From Lachnospiraceae bacterium (lineage in GTDB: Bacteria > Bacillota > Clostridia > Lachnospirales > Lachnospiraceae): a DNA stretch of 28,849 nt. Under the pieces are notes generated by a model. It was not told the origin of the DNA and did not search any database. It saw nothing but the letters and a program-made list of their open reading frames with translations. A program made the translations under genes and the position numbers. Numbering within the stretch: the stretch's first letter is position 1; each line of letters opens with the position of its first letter. The DNA lies in contig DPZM01000208.1 in assembly GCA_003535955.1 (NCBI GenBank), positions 1-28,849 on the forward strand. The letters run 5' to 3'. Below are positions 24,053 through 28,849 of this stretch, piece by piece.

Positions 24053-25195
24053 TTATTTTCCCATCAGGCTCTTTATCCCGTCTATGAGCAGCCTGTTATC
24101 CTCTTCTTTTCCGACTCCGATACGATAGCAGTGCCTGTCCGGATCATACATGCTCAGCATGTCCGAACAGTCCCTTATATCAAACCCCAGACTGTTAAGT
24201 GCCTCCCGAAGTCCACCGGGACCTTCAAACATTATGAAGGGACCGGCGGGGTTCCCTATCACCCTGAGATCGACCTTTTCAAGTTCATCCGCAAGATATG
24301 TTCGCTGCTTCTTTATATAGTCAACAGTCCTGTCTTCATATCCCCTGTCCTTAAGGGCGCGCACCGCGGCAGCGCAGGCACTGTCGGATACGTTCCAAGG
24401 CTGCATCCCTTCTCTTATACCGTCAAGCAGGTCCTTATCCGAAGAAAGCGCATATCCAAGCCTCAGTCCCGGCATGGCATAAAACTTGGTAAAGGCATCC
24501 AGCACTATTACATTGCCATGGGCTGATAAAACCTCTGTCATGGTTACCTGAGCATATCTTTTATCAAATCTTAAAAAACATTCATCCACAAGAAGGAGCA
24601 CACCATGGCTTTCGAGGGCATCCGCCATCTTCTCAAGCCTGTCTCTTTTTATAAGTTCTCCGGTCGGATTGTTGGGATTACAGATAAATAAAAGCTTAAC
24701 GGGTTCTCCGCTAACAGCTGACCCGCAGATCTTTTCCTTAAGCTCTTCCCATCTTTTATCCGGTGAATAATCATCCTCTTCCCGGGTTATGAAAATCCTG
24801 TTTTTGCCGCCCGAGGCCGCTATGGCAAATCCATATTCACTGAAGGAAGGAGCTATGGTAAAAGCTTCATATCCCGGATACTTATGCCCGATGTAATGGC
24901 ACAGGGAATATATAAGCTCACATGAACCGTTCCCGAGCAGTAAATGATGTCCCCCGTTTCTTGCCGACAGGACTTCTATAAGTTCATCGTGAAAGATATC
25001 AGGATACCTGTCGGCCTGTAAAAGGGCTCTGTTTGCTGCCTCAAGACAGCCTTTTGGCATACCCAGCGGATTTATGTTAACCGAAAAATCATAATGGATC
25101 TCTCTCCTGTTTCCCCCATGTATATGGTACTTACAATCCTCTGTCTCCCTCATCTTATCATCCCGTTTTCCTGACCGGCCCTTTCTGCATACCAT
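24053..25195 (-). CDS. cobD: Threonine-phosphate decarboxylase-type PLP enzyme (CobD)
   Basis: A 380-residue fold-type I PLP enzyme related to histidinol-phosphate aminotransferase. Visible are the HGGN start motif of CobD proteins (HIHGGNRREIHYDFSVNINPLG), CNPNNPTG (172-179), VDECF and the PLP lysine Lys237 in FTKFYAMPGLRLGY. CobD converts L-threonine phosphate to (R)-1-amino-2-propanol phosphate, the linker attached by CbiB, whose gene lies immediately upstream with a 9-base gap. The ATG at 25195 has AGGA at 7 bases; an ATG 14 codons later is the alternative and closer to usual length. HGGN and CbiB context favour CobD over HisC. Confidence 0.9.
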   Translation of the reverse strand: MVCRKGRSGKRDDKMRETEDCKYHIHGGNRREIHYDFSVNINPLGMPKGCLEAANRALLQADRYPDIFHDELIEVLSARNGGHHLLLGNGSCELIYSLCHYIGHKYPGYEAFTIAPSFSEYGFAIAASGGKNRIFITREEDDYSPDKRWEELKEKICGSAVSGEPVKLLFICNPNNPTGELIKRDRLEKMADALESHGVLLLVDECFLRFDKRYAQVTMTEVLSAHGNVIVLDAFTKFYAMPGLRLGYALSSDKDLLDGIREGMQPWNVSDSACAAAVRALKDRGYEDRTVDYIKKQRTYLADELEKVDLRVIGNPAGPFIMFEGPGGLREALNSLGFDIRDCSDMLSMYDPDRHCYRIGVGKEEDNRLLIDGIKSLMGK

Positions 25196-25204
25196 TTGAA
25201 AGTC

Positions 25205-26200
25205 CTATACCTTCCCCCACATAAGCAAAACAAGAAGACCAATAAGCCATGAAAGCACCGCACACGTCAGCATTATCCGGCACGCTTCCCTTATATCCTC
25301 TTTCTCGGGATCTTTAGTATCATCTCCGATATAGGGTTTATTATGCGTCCTGCCAAAATAACTGGCTTCTCCTCCGAGCCTTATCTTAAGCGCTCCCGCC
25401 ATGGCAGCTTCGCTGTGTGCCGAATTGGGGCTCGGATGATTCTTACGGTCACGTAAAAATATACGCATGGCAGATCTTACATCATGTCCCGTCAGGCCTG
25501 ATGCCCATACCATGATAAGCCCTGTCAGTCTGGCGGGAATAAAATTCATAACATCATCCATACGGGCAGAAAACCTGCCCATATAGAAATATCTCTCATT
25601 TTTGTAGCCAACCATTGAATCAAGGGTGTTAACGGTCTTATACAAAACCATGCCCGGAAGGCCGAAGAGAACCATATAAAAGATCGGTGCGATCACCCCG
25701 TCGGATGTATTCTCCGCCACCGTTTCTACGGCAGCCCGTATTATCCCCTTTTCATCAAGCTTATCCGTATCACGGCCAACGATCATGGACACGGCCAGCC
25801 TGGCTCCGCTTATATCACCGGTCTTAAGTGCCCTGTATACCTTCATGGCTTCCGTAAACAGTGACCGGACCGCAAGCAGTTGGAAACACAATAATACCGA
25901 CAGCCCATACTCAAAATATCTGTTAACCCTGCCCGCAAGATAAAGAATAAGTACCGTAATAAGGACACTTGTCCCGGTCACGATAAAGAAAAGGAGAAAG
26001 CCCATTATAAGCTTTAAGCCCCTGTCTTCCTCCCCGGCTGGTGAAGGCTTAAAAATCCGTATGAGCAAGTCCTCACTCTGCTTTATCAGTTTACCGATAT
26101 AAACAACAACATGCGGCATCCCCCGGGGATCCCCGAAGATAAGGTCCAGGATAAAGGCCGCAAACAATACTGTCAGTCTAATTCTCATTCTCAGCAGCAT
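25205..26200 (-). CDS. cbiB: Adenosylcobinamide-phosphate synthase
   Basis: A 331-residue inner-membrane protein that attaches aminopropanol (phosphate) to adenosylcobyric acid. Signature segments are FILDLIFGDPRGMPHVVVYIGK, SMIVGRDTDKLDEKGIIRAAVETVAENTSDGVIAPIFY, NTLDSMVGYKNERY and HPSPNSAHSEAAMAGALKIRLGG. Several membrane spans fit the family. The ATG overlaps the AraC regulator by 23 bases; an in-frame ATG 4 codons later is possible. No strong ribosome site is visible, which suggests coupling. Very secure call. Confidence 0.95.
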   Translation of the reverse strand: MLLRMRIRLTVLFAAFILDLIFGDPRGMPHVVVYIGKLIKQSEDLLIRIFKPSPAGEEDRGLKLIMGFLLFFIVTGTSVLITVLILYLAGRVNRYFEYGLSVLLCFQLLAVRSLFTEAMKVYRALKTGDISGARLAVSMIVGRDTDKLDEKGIIRAAVETVAENTSDGVIAPIFYMVLFGLPGMVLYKTVNTLDSMVGYKNERYFYMGRFSARMDDVMNFIPARLTGLIMVWASGLTGHDVRSAMRIFLRDRKNHPSPNSAHSEAAMAGALKIRLGGEASYFGRTHNKPYIGDDTKDPEKEDIREACRIMLTCAVLSWLIGLLVLLMWGKV

Positions 26201-26948
26201 AGTCGGAATAGCTCATTCCGGTATATTTCTTAAAGCAGCGGCCAAAGTAATTGGGATCGGGTATTCCCACCTCGGCAGCCGTAACAAACATCTTGGCCCC
26301 TTCCTTAGCCAGCTTCTTCGCCTGTTTCATCCTCACTTCCGTAAGATATTCAACAAAACCCGTACCGGTATCCTGTTTGAACTTTCTGGACAGATAAGAA
26401 GCCGAGAATCCAAAATACTGGGCGGCGAATGCAAGATTAAGCTTGGGATCAGTGTAGTTCTCCTCAATATATTTCCTTATGTTCTCCGTCTGGTCTTCTC
26501 TTCCGGGATCAGCCCTATCATCCTCTTCATCATCTTGCATAAATTCCGAATCATCAGCCCTCTTCATATCAAGCTTTTCCCCGACCCGTCTTAAAACCTT
26601 TGTGATCTCCGACCCGACCATGGGCTTTAGCATATATTCAAAAACCGGAAGGGACACACACTTTCTTGCATACTCAAACTGGTCTATCGCCGTCATTATT
26701 ATGATTATAAGGTCCGGATACCTGTCCGTGGCCAGCTGGGTGAATTCGATCCCGTCCATAAAAGGCATGGATATATCAACAAATACCAGGTCAGGCCTTA
26801 AGTCATCAATTATATTGATGGCCTCTATCCCGCTCGTAGCCTCTCCGACAACTTCCATGTTAAGCTCATCCCACTTAATGAGCGCCCGAAGCAGCTTCCT
26901 TGCGTTCTCCTCATCATCAATTATCATTACCCTGTATGGTCTCTTCAT
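26178..26948 (-). CDS. YesN-type response regulator with AraC DNA-binding domain
   Basis: A 256-residue regulator: receiver (Asp58 in VDISMPFMDG, Thr86, Lys108), a short acidic linker, then two helix-turn-helix units of AraC type (IRKYIEENYTDPKLNLAFAA to NYFGRCFKKYTGMSYSDY). It is much shorter than the 500-residue YesN proteins, lacking the long middle domain. It overlaps the partner kinase by 32 bases and cbiB by 23. It likely controls its own operon or a sugar/corrinoid-related target; the target is not visible. Confidence 0.93.
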   Translation of the reverse strand: MKRPYRVMIIDDEENARKLLRALIKWDELNMEVVGEATSGIEAINIIDDLRPDLVFVDISMPFMDGIEFTQLATDRYPDLIIIIMTAIDQFEYARKCVSLPVFEYMLKPMVGSEITKVLRRVGEKLDMKRADDSEFMQDDEEDDRADPGREDQTENIRKYIEENYTDPKLNLAFAAQYFGFSASYLSRKFKQDTGTGFVEYLTEVRMKQAKKLAKEGAKMFVTAAEVGIPDPNYFGRCFKKYTGMSYSDYAAENEN

Positions 26949-28728
26949 AAACCCCGTCCGTCTCTTCCGTATTTTCTGAATTTATAAGCCTGTCTATGAT
27001 AAACTCAACTTCCGTGTACTCTCCGGCCTCGCTCTTTATTCTGACAACATCATCTCTGTTGCAGTAGAGCCTTACCCTTTCGATGGTACCCCAGAGGCCG
27101 AAGCTTGATTCTTCGTTCTTTTCCTTATCGTCCCTGTTCTTATCCAGTATCCTGTCTATCTTGTCGGGGCTCATTCCAACGCCTGTATCCCTGACACTTA
27201 AATGAAGGATCCCGTCGATACGCCTTGCCGTTATTTTTATCTGTCCTTTCTCACCCTTTAACCGGATGCCGTGATAGATGGAATTCTCAACAAGGGGCTG
27301 GAGTATAAGCTTGGGAAGTATGCAGTCATTAACGTCATCATCTATATCGTATTCATCTTCTATAATATCGCCATATCTTAACTTCTGCAATGCAAGATAA
27401 TCCTTAACGATATTGACCTCCTGATAAAGCCTTATCTCCCTGCCGCCCTTACTTAAGAAGTTACGGTAGAAGCTTCCCAGTGTTTCAAGAGCTTCATGAA
27501 CATTAGTCGCTCCGCTTTCAAGCGCCATAAATCCTATGGTCTCCAGAGAATTGTAGAGGAAATGCGGCTTGATCTGCTCCTGAAGGACACGAAGTTCAGC
27601 TCTTCTTAATGTTTTCTCCTTGTCAACCAGCTGGTCTATGAGTTCATTAACGTGATCTATCATGTTGTTATAATCACCCTTGAGCATATTGAGTTCTATA
27701 TAGGGGATCTCGGTGTCGATCTTTTTCAGTTCTCCCGACCTTCTGTTCTTCTCCATGGAGGCTGACAATTTAAATACCGGTGTTGTCACGTTCTTTGCAA
27801 CAAAGGCTCCCACAAGAAGGGCTGCAAGTATGAAGACAAGGAGCAGGATGCACATAATATATATGATATAGTAAGGTATACCTCCGGTACCGTAGGGTGA
27901 AACCCTGATAAGAACCATTGGCATATCCTCTACCCTGCATGAGGCGATAAGATAGGGGCCGGTACTTCCCTTGACCGTATTAAATGACATATCCGTATTC
28001 ATGGACTCATTGTAGTATTTCTCATAGTCCTTATTACCGCAGATATATGTACCGTCGGTTCCCATGATACATATATTGTAATAATCAAGTTTAACCAGCA
28101 TCCGGTTCAGAACATCAGGTGATATGTTCATAAACATGATACCGGTCCTCTTCTGGGTATACAGGTCATATATGGCCCTTCCCACCGATATGACTGGGGT
28201 ACCGTCCTTGCGGGCGGCAATGTGGTTGCTGTTAAGCGACACGACAGCCCTGCCCTTAACCGCGTATATATCTTCCTTCCATGAATCTTCATTTATAAGA
28301 TCGTAGTCATACTCATACGATGTGCGATTAGTAGCCACCATGATAAGGTCTTCCCTGAATACCATAACGGTATCGACACCCTCCTTGACATTTAGGATGT
28401 CCATGATCCCGTACCTGGCATCGTTCATCATGCCAAGGTCAACAGTCTGTGCGTCAGCCCTCAAAAAGGCTGTAAGTCTTGAATCCGTTATGATAAGCCG
28501 TGAGATCTCACTGTAATTGTTGATATTTGACTTTATGGAATCAGACAGGGTCGTAAGCGCGCTCCTTGCTTCCATAACAACATGGTTCCTGCGCTCCCGC
28601 TCGGTTATGAAATAAACGGATATGATAAAGGAAATGATCACCAGCAGAATGATCCCAAGGAAGAGCCTCTTAAGGCCTGTTGATAATGAAGCTTCCGCTC
28701 TCTTGTCTTCTTCCGTGAACTTTACCAA
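26917..28728 (-). CDS. YesM-type sensor histidine kinase with dCache-like extracellular domain
   Basis: A 603-residue membrane kinase: first span about 23-43, extracellular region 45-280 with the look of a dCache domain (DSIKSNINNYSEISRLI early, GRAIYD and MNIS midway), second span about 286-312, HAMP, then a His_kinase domain with His389 in KPHFLYNSLE, Asn482 in PLVENS and ATP motif DTGVGM. The start is TTG at 28728 with GAGG 9 bases upstream; no in-frame ATG lies near the N-terminus. It pairs with the overlapping AraC regulator. YesM proteins often sense carbohydrates, but this ligand is unknown. Confidence 0.92.
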   Translation of the reverse strand: MVKFTEEDKRAEASLSTGLKRLFLGIILLVIISFIISVYFITERERRNHVVMEARSALTTLSDSIKSNINNYSEISRLIITDSRLTAFLRADAQTVDLGMMNDARYGIMDILNVKEGVDTVMVFREDLIMVATNRTSYEYDYDLINEDSWKEDIYAVKGRAVVSLNSNHIAARKDGTPVISVGRAIYDLYTQKRTGIMFMNISPDVLNRMLVKLDYYNICIMGTDGTYICGNKDYEKYYNESMNTDMSFNTVKGSTGPYLIASCRVEDMPMVLIRVSPYGTGGIPYYIIYIMCILLLVFILAALLVGAFVAKNVTTPVFKLSASMEKNRRSGELKKIDTEIPYIELNMLKGDYNNMIDHVNELIDQLVDKEKTLRRAELRVLQEQIKPHFLYNSLETIGFMALESGATNVHEALETLGSFYRNFLSKGGREIRLYQEVNIVKDYLALQKLRYGDIIEDEYDIDDDVNDCILPKLILQPLVENSIYHGIRLKGEKGQIKITARRIDGILHLSVRDTGVGMSPDKIDRILDKNRDDKEKNEESSFGLWGTIERVRLYCNRDDVVRIKSEAGEYTEVEFIIDRLINSENTEETDGVYEETIQGNDN

Positions 28729-28765
28729 ATCTCAAATCCTCATTTACCAAGCTTTTAATATCTTC

Positions 28766-28774
28766 ACTATACCA
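28766..28774 (-). promoter_or_regulatory. Extended -10 promoter element of the YesMN-corrinoid operon
   Basis: Minus strand TGGTATAGT, an extended -10 with TATAGT at 28766-28771, about 37 bases before the TTG start. No good -35 stands 17 bases upstream (T-rich TTTCTT). No cobalamin riboswitch fits in the short leader. Confidence 0.45.
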
Positions 28775-28784
28775 TTTTTTACAT

Positions 28785-28817
28785 AAAAAAGAAACAGGGG
28801 AACCGTCCCCCTGTTTC
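28785..28817 (-). terminator. Hairpin terminator/palindrome upstream of the YesM gene
   Basis: A perfect 10-base-pair stem (28791-28800 with 28808-28817, GAAACAGGGG/CCCCTGTTTC) with a 7-base loop, followed on the minus strand by TTTTTT. It would end a minus-strand transcript entering from the right. The sequence also resembles a dispersed palindrome I recall from Clostridia genomes. Bases 28818-28849 hold nothing I can identify. Confidence 0.7.
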
Positions 28818-28849
28818 AATTTCTAATGTTTATATCAACCCTTTACCGC

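Noticed and set aside
24053..25195. Histidinol-phosphate aminotransferase (HisC)
   Set aside because: The fold is shared, but the HGGN start, TKFYAMPGLRLGY motif and CbiB neighbour favour CobD.
28729..28849. Cobalamin riboswitch upstream of the corrinoid operon
   Set aside because: The gap is too short and is filled by a terminator hairpin and AT-rich promoter sequence; no B12-box-like segment was seen.

Overview
The window reads as a low-to-mid GC Gram-positive chromosome, most likely a member of the Lachnospiraceae/Clostridiales (inferred, not searched). Pointers are strong AGGAGG-type ribosome sites, short YesN-type AraC regulators, an HxxxDG acyltransferase paired with a DUF6320-like membrane protein, a PaaK + tandem-ACT pair, anaerobic corrinoid genes and a sensory [FeFe]-hydrogenase-like kinase. 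I saw no tRNA, rRNA, CRISPR array, transposase or prophage gene.

Left block (1-6233, all minus strand). A promoter at 4637-4665 drives paaK, a tandem-ACT protein, an SseB-like protein and coaBC, ending in a terminator at 5-39. Upstream, a second promoter (6312-6340) drives upp and an NAD-dependent epimerase-like gene. The 229-base divergent region 6234-6462 holds three CACA/TGTG dyads. They lie between upp and the plus-strand pair acyltransferase + zinc-ribbon membrane protein (6463-8385), the only plus-strand genes. That pair meets a secreted LysM protein with a long 11-residue-repeat coiled coil (8382-9839) stop codon to stop codon.

Signalling block (9962-20372, minus). One promoter (20344-20372) is followed by four tightly packed genes: a membrane hybrid histidine kinase, a second membrane hybrid kinase with a complete DegV-type lipid-binding domain between receiver and Hpt, a receiver-only response regulator, and a soluble hybrid kinase whose sensor is an [FeFe]-hydrogenase-like iron-sulfur module. 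A PAP2-type membrane protein and a terminator (9962-10011) follow. The genes overlap by 4 bases or are 5 bases apart, and none has a DNA-binding output domain. I infer a multi-input phosphorelay sensing redox/H2 and possibly fatty acids. This is the best candidate for an undescribed system here.

Corrinoid/c-di-GMP block (20357-28728, minus). Eight genes are spaced from a 32-base overlap to a 16-base gap: YesM-type kinase, YesN-type AraC regulator, cbiB, cobD-type decarboxylase, cobI/cbiL-type methyltransferase, an unknown single-pass membrane protein, an EAL phosphodiesterase with an intact catalytic set, and a small Cys-rich protein of the kind often found near cobalamin genes. Upstream lie an extended -10 element and a terminator hairpin (28785-28817) that resembles a dispersed palindrome. 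No clear terminator separates this block from the signalling block, so read-through is possible.
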